A stretch of DNA of 64,000 nucleotides. Source: Butyricimonas muris. Its GTDB lineage: Bacteria; Bacteroidota; Bacteroidia; Bacteroidales; Marinifilaceae. The stretch covers positions 62,001 to 126,000 of the forward strand of contig NZ_JBKEIT010000002.1 in the NCBI RefSeq assembly GCF_046365375.1, in the 5' to 3' direction. Both the position numbers and the translations under genes were made by a program. Below, one piece after another: positions 53,406 to 63,500 of this stretch. Position 1 is the stretch's first letter, and every line of letters starts with the position of its first letter. The notes beneath the pieces are model-generated. The model was given only the letters and a program-made list of their open reading frames with translations. It had not been told where the DNA came from and did no database searches.

Positions 53406-55730
53406 ATGATAAAGAAATTTATTATTGGTCTGTTTTTACTTGTTTCGGTCGGGGCGTTCGGGCAGCAAAAAGCGAATTACGAGCTTGCCGAGCGCTTCCG
53501 GCGCGTAACACAAGTGCCGTTGACAAAGAATAGTTTGGAAGTACATCCTCGTTATATAAATAATACCGATCGTTTCTGGTATTCTTTCCGCACGAGCGAG
53601 GGAAAAAACTATTATTTGGTTGATCCGGCTAAAAGACAAAAACGCTTGATTTTCGACAACGCGGAGTTATTGATGAAAATTAGTGAGATTACTAGGAAGG
53701 GATATAACCACAAGGATTTGGAATTGGATTTCACTTTTGACGAGGACGGGGAAACAATCCGTTTCTGGTTTGACCGGAATGATTTCACGTACAATATTAA
53801 CACGAAAGAACTGAAATTAGCCGAAAAACAGAAAGGGCAGATGAATTATGATCCTTATTGGAAATACTATTCACGGGACAGTTCCTATATGTTGTTTGCC
53901 AAGCGGCATAATCTCTATATCGTGGGAAATGCGGCTAAGGGTAAGGACACGACAGAAGTACAATTGACAAGCGACGGGGAACGTTATTATACCTTTAACC
54001 GGGAAGATGAAGGCGAGTTGGACGAACGCATGGGATGCTCCGCGAAATGGTTCCCAACCGGACACAAGTTTTATGCTATTCGGGACGATTCCCGTCAAGT
54101 CGAAGATTTGTGGTTGATTGATGCTTTGGCAAATCCCCGTCCCCGTCTGAAAACTTACAAGGCAGAATTGGCGGGTGATGAACATGTGATTCAGTTCGAG
54201 TTGTTGATCGGGGATGCGAATACCCGGGAGGTGAAAAAGGTTAATATCGATCGTTGGAAAGATCAATATATCGATATCCTGTATGCTAGTAAGGATGCAA
54301 AACGTCTTTATTTTCAACGTTATAAAAGAACTTGGGACGAGTGCGAGATTTGTGTTGTCGACACGGAAACGGGAGAGGTAAAAGTGTTGATACACGAGGT
54401 AGACAAACCTTATCTGGATTACCAGATGCGAGCCGTTCATTTCTTGAACGATGGGAACGAGATCCTTTTCCGCTCCGAGCGTAGCGGGTGGGGACACTAT
54501 TATTTGTATGATAAGGATGGTAACTTGAAGAATCAAGTTACTTCCGGGGCATGGGTTGCCGGACCGATCATGAAGATTGACACGGCGAGCCGACAGATTT
54601 ATTTTATAGGTTTAGGCAAGGAGAAAGAGATTGACCCTTACTATTATGTTCTTTATCGAGCCGATCTGGATAAGACCGATGCGATAACATTGTTAACCCC
54701 GGAAAATGCCTCGCATAACGTGGATATCTCTCCGTCGAGCAAGTATTTCGTGGATAGCTATTCCCGGGTGGATATGGAACCTGTCAACGTGGTACGCGAT
54801 CGGAAAGGCAAAGTGATTTTGGAGTTGGAGAAACCGGACTTGGAGAACCTTTATACATTCGGTTGGAAGAAACCCGAACGGTTTAAGGTGAAGGCGGCAG
54901 ACGGGGTAACGGATATTTACGGTGTGATGTGGAAACCGGCGGATTTCGATTCCACGAAAACCTATCCGATTATTTCGTCGGTTTACCCGGGACCTTTCTT
55001 CGAGTACGTGCAAACCCGTTTCACTGTGAATGATGACATGAATACCCGTTTGGCTCAAGTGGGCTTTATCGTGGTATCCATGGGACACCGGGGTGGAACG
55101 CCTATGCGGGGGAAATATTACCATACTTACGGGTACGGCAACCAGCGGGATTATCCTTTGGCTGACGATAAATACGCGATCGAGCAATTGGCACAACGTT
55201 ACCCCTTTATTAACGTGAAAAAGGTGGGTATATTCGGTCACTCCGGTGGCGGGTTTATGTCCACGGCGGCACTGTTGACCTATCCGGATTTTTACAGTGC
55301 GGCGGTATCTTCGGCAGGGAATCACGATAATAATATTTATAATAAAGGCTTTGTCGAAATCCATTACGGCGTGAAGGAGAAAAAGCAGGTAGTAAAAGAT
55401 AGTGCCGGAAACGAGCGGGAAGAAATCTCCTTTGAAACCCGAAGTAAGACGAATCAGGAATTGGCGAAGAATTATAAGGGAGGCTTGTTGATCGTGACCG
55501 GGGATATGGATCGTACGGTGCATCCGTCACATACCCTGCGAGTGGTCGATGCTTTGATTAAAGAGGGGAAGAACTTCGATATGCTCGTGTTGCCCGGTAA
55601 TTCTCACGGGTTCTCCGGGGCTGCCGATGAGTTTTTTGAACGCAAGTTATGGTTCCATTTCGCTAAATATCTGTTAGGGGATGCCTCAGCGGATTATCAA
55701 GGGGATTTGGATTACTTTTTGGAAAGATAA
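53406..55730 (+). CDS. S9 family serine peptidase (DPP IV-like), copy 3
   Basis: A 774-residue paralogue of copies 1 and 2 with signal peptide (LFLLVSVGAFGQ), beta-propeller and hydrolase domain. The nucleophile is Ser613 in GHSGGGF; GDMDRTVHPSHT and GNSHGFSG carry the presumed Asp and His. The ATG at 53406 falls 1 bp after the stop codon of copy 2, so coupled translation is likely, and it places the hydrophobic signal at the N-terminus; the longer reading from 53349 would overlap copy 2. Confidence 0.92.
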   Translation: MIKKFIIGLFLLVSVGAFGQQKANYELAERFRRVTQVPLTKNSLEVHPRYINNTDRFWYSFRTSEGKNYYLVDPAKRQKRLIFDNAELLMKISEITRKGYNHKDLELDFTFDEDGETIRFWFDRNDFTYNINTKELKLAEKQKGQMNYDPYWKYYSRDSSYMLFAKRHNLYIVGNAAKGKDTTEVQLTSDGERYYTFNREDEGELDERMGCSAKWFPTGHKFYAIRDDSRQVEDLWLIDALANPRPRLKTYKAELAGDEHVIQFELLIGDANTREVKKVNIDRWKDQYIDILYASKDAKRLYFQRYKRTWDECEICVVDTETGEVKVLIHEVDKPYLDYQMRAVHFLNDGNEILFRSERSGWGHYYLYDKDGNLKNQVTSGAWVAGPIMKIDTASRQIYFIGLGKEKEIDPYYYVLYRADLDKTDAITLLTPENASHNVDISPSSKYFVDSYSRVDMEPVNVVRDRKGKVILELEKPDLENLYTFGWKKPERFKVKAADGVTDIYGVMWKPADFDSTKTYPIISSVYPGPFFEYVQTRFTVNDDMNTRLAQVGFIVVSMGHRGGTPMRGKYYHTYGYGNQRDYPLADDKYAIEQLAQRYPFINVKKVGIFGHSGGGFMSTAALLTYPDFYSAAVSSAGNHDNNIYNKGFVEIHYGVKEKKQVVKDSAGNEREEISFETRSKTNQELAKNYKGGLLIVTGDMDRTVHPSHTLRVVDALIKEGKNFDMLVLPGNSHGFSGAADEFFERKLWFHFAKYLLGDASADYQGDLDYFLER

Positions 55731-55742
55731 AAAGATATAGGT

Positions 55743-58451
55743 ATGAAAAGACGATATATTTTGCTGTGTTGTTTGTTATTCGCTTGGTTGACGGATGGTA
55801 TGGCACAGAAAAAGCCCCTCGATATGGAGGCTTATAAATTATGGCGAAGGGTAGAAGGGCAGCATATGTCGGATGACGGGAAATGGATTACCTACCGTTT
55901 CGTGTATATTGACGGTGAAGGGCACGAGAAAGATTCCCCCGTCACTTATTTGCACCATAACGAGTCGGGTAAGACTTACGAGCTGGAAAATGTGCGGCAA
56001 GCTCATTTCTTCAATAACGGGAAATGCTTGAAATACGTGGTTTCCCCTTCTCCGCGGGATACTTCGGGGCTGGTAAAGGATTCCGTTTTCCTGTTGACTC
56101 TGAGGAACATGAAAAAGCAGTTATGGGACAGACCGTATGACTGTAACGAATCATCCGATTCTCCGGTTATGACTTATTCCTATCCTATCGGGAAAAACGA
56201 GAAAGACAAAGATATCAAACGATTGGTAATTTGGAACTATGAAACGGGAGATTCGACTGTCATGGATAGTTTGGATTACCATATATTGCTCGATAATAAC
56301 AAGACGATCATCTACACGAAAGAGCGTGATGGTTACAAATCTCTTTATGCCGGTCCGGTGAAGGGGAAGCAGAAGTTGATTTATGGTAATCCGGATGCCC
56401 GGTTGACGAATTTCACGTTGGGTAGAGAGAATATGAAGGGGGTTTTCACGATAGCGTCGGACACTTCTTTCTTGAAAGATCCCGACTTGTTGTATGCTTT
56501 TAACATGAAAGACGGTACTTACAAGTTGATCATGGACACGAAAGAGGTGGTGCTTCCCGATACCGCGTATAAAGTTCGTGGCGGGTTGAATATGCCGTTT
56601 AATAACGGTCGGTATATTTTTGTTGACGGTGTGCCTAAGGTGTCAACGCCTCGTCGCCCGAAAGTGGAACCGGACAAGAGTTTCGAACTTGAATTGTGGA
56701 AATGGGATGATGAACTTTCTCAAAGTCGCCAAAGGAACGGGAGAGGTTATCGGCGCAATACCCCGAAGTACGTCTATCATGTAGACACGAAGGAATGTGT
56801 ACTTGTTTCGCCGGCGGAGTTTGATCAAGTGTTTCATCCTACCTGTGACGAATATAATTACGTGATTATTTCGAATGAGGCGCCTTACCGCGGACTGACG
56901 GACTGGAGGGATGGTGAGTCATCAGATTTATACTTGGTGAATTTAGAAACGGGAGAGCGGAAATTGATATTCTCGGATTTTCGTCAACGTCCGGTATGGA
57001 GCCCGAACGGGAAATATGCTTTATTTTATCACGGGGAAAAGAAAACATGGTATAAATTGGAACCAACCACGGGAGAATTGACGGATATATCTTCCGCGAT
57101 TGGTCATCCCGTGTACGACGAAGAGCACGATAAGCCGAAACCTGCCGATTCATATGGTATCGCCGGATGGCTTGACGGGGGAAATAAAGTGGTTTTGTAT
57201 GACAGGTATGATATGTGGGTGATAGATCTGACGGGTAAAAATGCAGTGTATTCCCTCACGAACGGCTGGGGACGGAAAAATAATACCTCTTTGCGTTTGT
57301 TGAAAGCGAATTACGATTCCAAGTGGATTGACACGAAACAGAATGTTTTGTTGAAAACATGGAATACCGAAACTCTCGACCAAGGGGTTTACGTGCTGAC
57401 TCCCGCCCGCAAAATCCGTAAATTGATGGAAGGGCCTTATGCCTTGAATTTTAATCAAGTGACCAATGACGGGAAATATTGCATGTACATTCGTCAGAAT
57501 TACCATGAATTCCGTGATATCTGGTGGAGTAAAACCGATTTCGTCCGTCCCGTGAAGATAACGGACACGAACCCGCAGCAGAAGGATTACCGCTGGGGTT
57601 CGGTGCAACTGGTCGAGTGGACGAATTTCGAGGGAAAACGCAACCGGGGATTGTTGTACCTGCCGGATGATTACGACCCGTCGAAACGTTACCCCGTTAT
57701 CGTGAATTTCTATGAAACCCATACCGGGGATATACACGTGAATCCCGTGCCGGCTTTGAGTAGTGCCATGATTAACGTGGTAACGTACGTGAGCAACGGT
57801 TACGTGGTTTTCATGCCGGATGTGCATTTCACGATAGGAGCCCCGGGTGAGAGTAGCTACAATGCCGTGGTGAGCGGAACCCGGATGTTGATAGACCGGG
57901 GCATTGCCGACAAAGACCGTATCGGTATACAGGGGCATAGTTGGTCCGGGTATCAGGTGGCTTATCTGGTGACTCGCACGAATATGTTCCGGTGTGCCAG
58001 TCCCGGTGCGGCTGTTTCAAGCATGGTTTCCGCCTATACCGGAATCCGGGAGGGAAGCGGCATGCCCCGTATGTTCATGTACGAGGAAACTCAAAGCCGC
58101 ATGGGAAAAACACTTTGGGACGACCCCGAAATGTATATTAAAAATTCCCCGATATTCTATGCCGATAAGATACAGACGCCTCTATTAATATTCCATTGTG
58201 ATAAAGATGAGGCGGTACCTTATTCGGAGGGTTTGAATTTATTTCTTGCCATGCGGCGTTTGCAGAAACCGGCTTGGTTACTGAATTACAAGGGGGATAA
58301 ACATTTCTTGTATAACAAGGCGGCAGAAATGGATTGGACGATTCGTTTACAACAATTTTTTGACCATTACTTGAAAGACACACCCATGCCCCGGTGGATG
58401 AAAGAGGGGATAAATATAGACGAGAGGGGGATAGACCAGAAGTATGATTGA
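55743..58451 (+). CDS. S9 family prolyl oligopeptidase-like peptidase, copy 4
   Basis: A 902-residue S9 peptidase of another branch from its three neighbours: longer propeller region, and nucleophile Ser733 in GHSWSGYQ rather than GHSGGG. HCDKDEAVPYSEG and GDKHFLYN carry the presumed Asp and His. A signal peptide (LLFAWLTDGMAQ) directs it out of the cytosol. It begins 12 bp after copy 3 and ends at a strong terminator. Together the four enzymes probably give a range of dipeptidyl and oligopeptidyl cleavages for peptides captured by SusCD 2; that link is inferred from position. Confidence 0.9.
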   Translation: MKRRYILLCCLLFAWLTDGMAQKKPLDMEAYKLWRRVEGQHMSDDGKWITYRFVYIDGEGHEKDSPVTYLHHNESGKTYELENVRQAHFFNNGKCLKYVVSPSPRDTSGLVKDSVFLLTLRNMKKQLWDRPYDCNESSDSPVMTYSYPIGKNEKDKDIKRLVIWNYETGDSTVMDSLDYHILLDNNKTIIYTKERDGYKSLYAGPVKGKQKLIYGNPDARLTNFTLGRENMKGVFTIASDTSFLKDPDLLYAFNMKDGTYKLIMDTKEVVLPDTAYKVRGGLNMPFNNGRYIFVDGVPKVSTPRRPKVEPDKSFELELWKWDDELSQSRQRNGRGYRRNTPKYVYHVDTKECVLVSPAEFDQVFHPTCDEYNYVIISNEAPYRGLTDWRDGESSDLYLVNLETGERKLIFSDFRQRPVWSPNGKYALFYHGEKKTWYKLEPTTGELTDISSAIGHPVYDEEHDKPKPADSYGIAGWLDGGNKVVLYDRYDMWVIDLTGKNAVYSLTNGWGRKNNTSLRLLKANYDSKWIDTKQNVLLKTWNTETLDQGVYVLTPARKIRKLMEGPYALNFNQVTNDGKYCMYIRQNYHEFRDIWWSKTDFVRPVKITDTNPQQKDYRWGSVQLVEWTNFEGKRNRGLLYLPDDYDPSKRYPVIVNFYETHTGDIHVNPVPALSSAMINVVTYVSNGYVVFMPDVHFTIGAPGESSYNAVVSGTRMLIDRGIADKDRIGIQGHSWSGYQVAYLVTRTNMFRCASPGAAVSSMVSAYTGIREGSGMPRMFMYEETQSRMGKTLWDDPEMYIKNSPIFYADKIQTPLLIFHCDKDEAVPYSEGLNLFLAMRRLQKPAWLLNYKGDKHFLYNKAAEMDWTIRLQQFFDHYLKDTPMPRWMKEGINIDERGIDQKYD

Positions 58452-58472
58452 GTGAGATAATTTAACGTGAAG

Positions 58473-58505
58473 AACTCGTTTTACAGATGTAAAACGAGTT
58501 TTTTA
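58473..58505 (+). terminator. Terminator after the S9 peptidase cluster
   Basis: AACTCGTTTTAC (58473-58484) and GTAAAACGAGTT (58489-58500) form a perfect 12-bp stem with loop AGAT, followed by T4. Confidence 0.88.
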
Positions 58506-58573
58506 TTGCAAAATAATTTGTGTTGCGAATGAGTAGTAATTATTCGTGAAATTGTTATTTTCATTTTTTTCTC

Positions 58574-58581
58574 TACTTTTG
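58574..58581 (+). promoter_or_regulatory. -7 box of sigma gene 3
   Basis: TACTTTTG matches TAnnTTTG, with ATTG 19 bp upstream (58551-58554), 39 bp before the ATG at 58621. Confidence 0.6.
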
Positions 58582-58620
58582 TATTCTTAAGAGTGTTCTT
58601 TTGGTGTAAATCATAGAATT

Positions 58621-59193
58621 ATGTCTAAACGTGATCAAAATACAGAGGACTTTTTATTTGACTCCATTCGTACCGGCAATATTGAGGCTTATGAGGTCTT
58701 ATTTAAAAAATATTACTTGTCTATGTGTATTGTTGCTTGCCGTCTTGTCGGGGATGAAGATATAGCGAAAGACATTGCGCAGGAAGTATTTATTCATTTG
58801 TGGGAAAAAAGGGAATCTTATAATTTTGAAACAACGCCGGATATATTTTTATATGTAGCTGTCAAAAACAAATGCTTTGATTATTTGAAGAAGCAAAAGA
58901 AAATGCCTGTTCAAAATAGTTTGGGGGCTGCTGAGCGTGAATACTTTTTTCGCGACATTGTAATTGAAGAGGAAACATATCGAATTGTTAATGAGGCAAT
59001 CGATGCTTTACCCGTTCAAAGTCGCAGAATTATAAAATTGAGTTTGGAAGGTAAACAAAATAAAGAAATTTCAGAAGAATTAGGCATCTCTGTTAATACT
59101 GTTAAGTCTTTGAAATATAAAGCAATGGACATTCTTCGTGTGGCGTTGAAGGATTATTACTATTTACTTTTGTTCCTGTTGCCAAAAATATAA
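58621..59193 (+). CDS. ECF RNA polymerase sigma factor, FecI-like (sigma 3)
   Basis: A 190-residue ECF sigma factor with region 2 (about 22-65, LFKKYYLSMCIVACRLVGDEDIAKDIAQEVFIHLWEKRE), region 4 (about 122-168, LPVQSRRIIKLSLEGKQNKEISEELGISVNTVKSLKYKAMDILR) and a hydrophobic C-terminal tail (YYYLLLFLLPKI). It has its own promoter and is followed after 86 bp by fecR3 and then susC3. This is the only one of the window's three uptake loci with the complete usual order, and serves as the reference for the other two. Confidence 0.92.
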   Translation: MSKRDQNTEDFLFDSIRTGNIEAYEVLFKKYYLSMCIVACRLVGDEDIAKDIAQEVFIHLWEKRESYNFETTPDIFLYVAVKNKCFDYLKKQKKMPVQNSLGAAEREYFFRDIVIEEETYRIVNEAIDALPVQSRRIIKLSLEGKQNKEISEELGISVNTVKSLKYKAMDILRVALKDYYYLLLFLLPKI

Positions 59194-59279
59194 TTGAAAA
59201 AAAACGACAAGTCCACTCATCCTTTTTTGAAATTCTGTCGTTCTGTAGATAGAATTATAAATTTAAATTAGGACGTTTT

Positions 59280-60464
59280 ATGGTGGACTATCCGAAAGAT
59301 TATAAAATATCTCGTTTGATCGCTAAAAAGGTGATCGGTACACTTTTGCCTGCTGAAGAAGAGAAATTGGAAGCGTGGTTGAAGGAGGATGTTCGGAATA
59401 GAGAACTATTTCAACATATCCTTGAAGGAAAAAATCTTTCGAGCAGAGATTTATATGCCGGGCGTTTGGAGGTGGATGATTCGTGGGAGACGGTGAAAAA
59501 ACAGTTAGACTTACGAGACAAACGAAGAAGTATATCTCCTTGGTGGATAGGTATTGCGGCTTCAATGATTTTACTTGTCGGGGTAGGATTGTATTGGGGA
59601 CTTTTTAGAAAGCCGATGGAACGAGAGATTGCGCAACCGATAGCTCGTATCGAAACGGGTGGTTCCAAGGCTGTTCTGATTACTTCTTCCGGTGACGAAA
59701 TTGTATTGCAGGATAGTACGAAACAATTAATCGCTTTGGGAAGCGGCATGATAGCCAAAAATGATGGTCGTCAAGTTTCTTATGAAGAGATTGCGGGAGA
59801 AAGTGGAAGAGATGTTCTAGTGTATAATACCATTCGGGTGCCTCGCGGCGGAGAGTACAAGTTGTTTTTGTCCGATAGTACGGAGGTATTTTTGAATTCG
59901 GATTCAGAGATTCGATTTCCTGTTAAATTCGGGAAAAACGAACGGGATGTATTTTTACGGGGAGAGGCTTTCTTTAGTGTTAGAAAAGATGCTTCACGCC
60001 CGTTTGTAGTGAATGCGGATGACAAAGTTTCTGTCGAGGTCTTGGGAACTCAATTTAATTTGCAGGCTTATCCGGATAAGAAAATTGTGGAAACCACGTT
60101 GAATGAAGGATTGGTACGGGTATATGATGGAAAGCAAAGCGTGAAGATTCAGCCTGATCAACAAGTTGTATATAAAGATGGAGAACTTTTTATTCGTCGG
60201 GTAGATGCGAGCCTTTATTCTGCGTGGAAGGACGGACGTTTTGTGTTGTTGAATAATACGTTGGAGGACATCATGATGTGCTTGGGACGTTGGTATAATA
60301 TTGATATATTTTGGGTAAACCCGGAACTGAAGGAATATCACTTCTCCGGAGAGTTAGCCCGGTATGAGGATTTCACGGAGATATTGGATATGTTGGAGAA
60401 AGCTACTCGGGTGCAGTTCGAGGTGAAAGATAGAACTGTATTCGTGAAAAAGATGTTCAAATAA
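59280..60464 (+). CDS. FecR family anti-sigma factor (FecR 3)
   Basis: A 394-residue FecR protein: cytoplasmic N-terminus (about 1-80, YKISRLIAKKVIGTLLPAEEEKLEAWL), one transmembrane helix (about 85-107, WWIGIAASMILLVGVGLYWGLF), the periplasmic FecR domain (about 182-285, RVPRGGEYKLFLSDSTEVFLNSDSEIRFPVKF and GEAFFSVRKDASRPF) and a C-terminal DUF4974 domain (about 322-394, FVLLNNTLEDIMMCLGRWYNIDIFW). It should hold sigma 3 inactive until SusC 3 signals. Confidence 0.93.
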   Translation: MVDYPKDYKISRLIAKKVIGTLLPAEEEKLEAWLKEDVRNRELFQHILEGKNLSSRDLYAGRLEVDDSWETVKKQLDLRDKRRSISPWWIGIAASMILLVGVGLYWGLFRKPMEREIAQPIARIETGGSKAVLITSSGDEIVLQDSTKQLIALGSGMIAKNDGRQVSYEEIAGESGRDVLVYNTIRVPRGGEYKLFLSDSTEVFLNSDSEIRFPVKFGKNERDVFLRGEAFFSVRKDASRPFVVNADDKVSVEVLGTQFNLQAYPDKKIVETTLNEGLVRVYDGKQSVKIQPDQQVVYKDGELFIRRVDASLYSAWKDGRFVLLNNTLEDIMMCLGRWYNIDIFWVNPELKEYHFSGELARYEDFTEILDMLEKATRVQFEVKDRTVFVKKMFK

Positions 60465-60481
60465 ATGTTGTTATATATAAA

Positions 60482-60512
60482 GAGCAGAAAATATTGGTCC
60501 TATTTTCTGCTC
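60482..60512 (+). promoter_or_regulatory. Hairpin between fecR3 and susC3
   Basis: GAGCAGAAAATA (60482-60493) pairs perfectly with TATTTTCTGCTC (60501-60512), loop TTGGTCC. It begins 17 bp after the fecR3 stop, with only a weak T stretch (GTTTTAATA) further on. Position and form recall the hairpins in the other two fecR-susC gaps. Confidence 0.6.
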
Positions 60513-60571
60513 CTAAGTGAGTTTTAATAACGATTAAAAAGTCAATCATTAATCATTAAGCATGTAAAAGT

Positions 60572-63500
60572 ATGAAAAAAAACGGAATTGAAGTCTTTAG
60601 CGGGATGCAAAGATTTAAAAAGATGCGATTTATTTTTAAACGCAGCCTTCTTCTTCTATTCATGTCCCTCTTCTTCTTGCAGGTAGGTGCAAAATCTCAG
60701 GTTGTAAGATTGACAATGAATTTGGAAGACGTTACCATCGACCAAGCTATCACGAATGTGAGTCAAAAAACAGGTTATCGTTTTTTGTACCAGATGGAAG
60801 AGGTCATAAAGTATGGGAAACGGAATCTGAGTGTGAAGGATGCTACTTTGGAAGAGGTGTTGAACGAGTTATTGAAGGACACGCCTTTGTCTTATGTTAT
60901 TCAAAATGATGTAGTCATCATCACTCCGGCTAAAGATGAAAAAGCACAGGAGAAACCCCGGCAAATCAAGGGTAAGGTGGTAGACGAGAAAAGTGTACCG
61001 TTGCCCGGAGTTACGATTCTTATAGAGGGAACTAAACTGGGTGTGGTAACGGATGCGGATGGTAAGTTTAAAATTGAGATACCCAAAATGGATAGTACAA
61101 TTTTGGTGTTCTCGTTTATTGGGATGGAAACCATCCATTACCGTTTGAGCGATGAACGGAAAAATGATGAAAAAGAATTGGTTATTACGATGAAAGAAGA
61201 CGTGGAGGAGATGGATGAGGTTGTCGTGACGGGATACGCCAACATCAGAAAAGAAAGTTTCACTGGAAACACGGTTTCTGTAAAAAAAGAGGAACTTTTA
61301 AAGGCATCCAAAACGAATGTAATTAAAGCGCTGCAAGCATTCGATCCCTCTTTCCGCATCAAAGAAAACAACCAATGGGGCTCAGACCCGAATGCCTTAC
61401 CGGAAATGTATATTCGCGGTGAATCCGGTATCGGAATAAAGCAACTGGATCCGAATTACACGACCAAAGGTAATTTGCAGAACAACCCGAATCTTCCGAC
61501 GTTTATCATGGACGGATTCGAGATTAGTGTGCAAAAATTGTACGACTTCGACATCAATAGAATCGAGAGCATCACGATATTAAAAGATGCTGCGGCAACC
61601 GCCCTATACGGTTCACGCGCCGCCAATGGTGTTGTGGTTATCACAACGGTAGCCCCGAAACCCGGCAAATTGAATGTTTCGTATAGCTTTACCGGTTCCG
61701 TTGTGGCTCCCGACCTGTCGGATTATGATCTTCTCAATGCGAGAGAAAAGTTGGAAGTCGAGAAGTTAGCCGGCTGCTATGTCGATGAAGATTTCCAAAT
61801 TGCCAGAGATCAAGAGTATAACAAGAAACTTGCTAATATAGAGAAAGGTATTGATACTTATTGGTTGGCAAAACCTCTTGAAACCGTATTCAATCATAAA
61901 CACAGTCTATTTATAGAAGGAGGTTCGGAAAACGTTCGGTTCGGACTCGATCTCAGCTATAATACGAACAAGGGTGTTATGATCGGTTCTTACAGGGATA
62001 ATATCGGGGTAGCCCTATACGTAGATTACCGGATAGGGAAATTGCAAGTAAAAAATCAAGTAAGCTATAACTTGACTAAATCGGCAGAATCACCATACGG
62101 CGATTTTTCAAAATACGCTTATGCTCAACCTTATGATACTTACAAAGATGAAAACGGGAAATACCTTGAGCGCTTGCAAGACTATGATAAGACAAGCACG
62201 GATACAGACTATCGGGAAAATCCCCTTTACGAATCGACATTGATGAATTATGATAAATCTAAAATAGAAGAATTTATCAACAATCTTAGTGCTAATTGGT
62301 ATATAACCCAACATTTATTATTGAAGGGGACCTTTAGCATTACCAGAACTGTCGAACATGGAGATAGATTTCTCGATCCGCTTTCCAAGCAGAATGCGGA
62401 ACCGTTGAGCATGACCCATCTTTATTCCGGAGAATTGAGGAAATCAAACGGGGAATCCTTCAATTGGGATATGAACTTGTTATTAGCTTATAATCGTACT
62501 TTCGATAAACATAACGTGAATTTTACTGTAGGTATAAATACAAAAGAAGATTATAGTGAAAGTGGGTCCGCTTTCTATAAAGGCTTCCCATCAGGTTCAC
62601 TGAATTCACCCAATTACGCGAAAGAAATTTACGAGAAACCAACCCAGTCGGAAGGGAAAAGCAGATTATTCGGGGCAATAGCCACAGTAAATTATAGTTT
62701 CCGGGATATTTACCTGTTTGATTTTTCCGGGCGTATTGACGGATCGTCTAAGTTCGGTAGCGACCGTAAATATGCCCCGTTCTGGTCAACCGGTTTCGGT
62801 ATCAATATTCACAATTACGCTTTCATGGATAACTACAAGTATATTGATGAATTGAAGATTAGAGGTAGTTACGGGCAAACCGGGAATGTCAATTTCTCGG
62901 ATTATGAAGCTAAAACGATTTATTCGATAAATGATGAACAATGGTATCAGACAGGAGCCGGGGCTACATTAACGGCTTTAGGTAACAAAGACCTCACTTG
63001 GGAAACGACAAATACTTTAGATGTCGGGGTTGAATTGAGTATATTAAATCGCCTTTTCTATATCAAAGCATCTTATTATAACAAGAAAACAACCGATTGT
63101 ATCAATAGTGTAACAGTTCCGAGTTCCACGGGTTTCAACACGTACAAGGATAATATCGGAGAGGTTAGGAACAGGGGATACGAGATTGATTTGAGGATGA
63201 ATATTATCAGGAAGCAAGACCTGTACTTGGCTCTTTTCGGCAATCTGTCGCATAATCAAAATAGACTGATGAAAATTGCTCAAAGTTTGAGAGACTATAA
63301 CACGCAAGTCGACGAGTATTTCAAAACGAACAGTCGTTTTGACGGTTCAACGAGTAAGCCTTTTAATAAATACGTGGAAGGAATATCCATGAACACAATT
63401 TGGGGGGTACGCTCCATGGGTATCGACCCGTCTAATGGGAATGAAGTTTTTATTCGACCGGACGGGACTTTAACCGACGTGTGGAATACTTCAGACCAAG

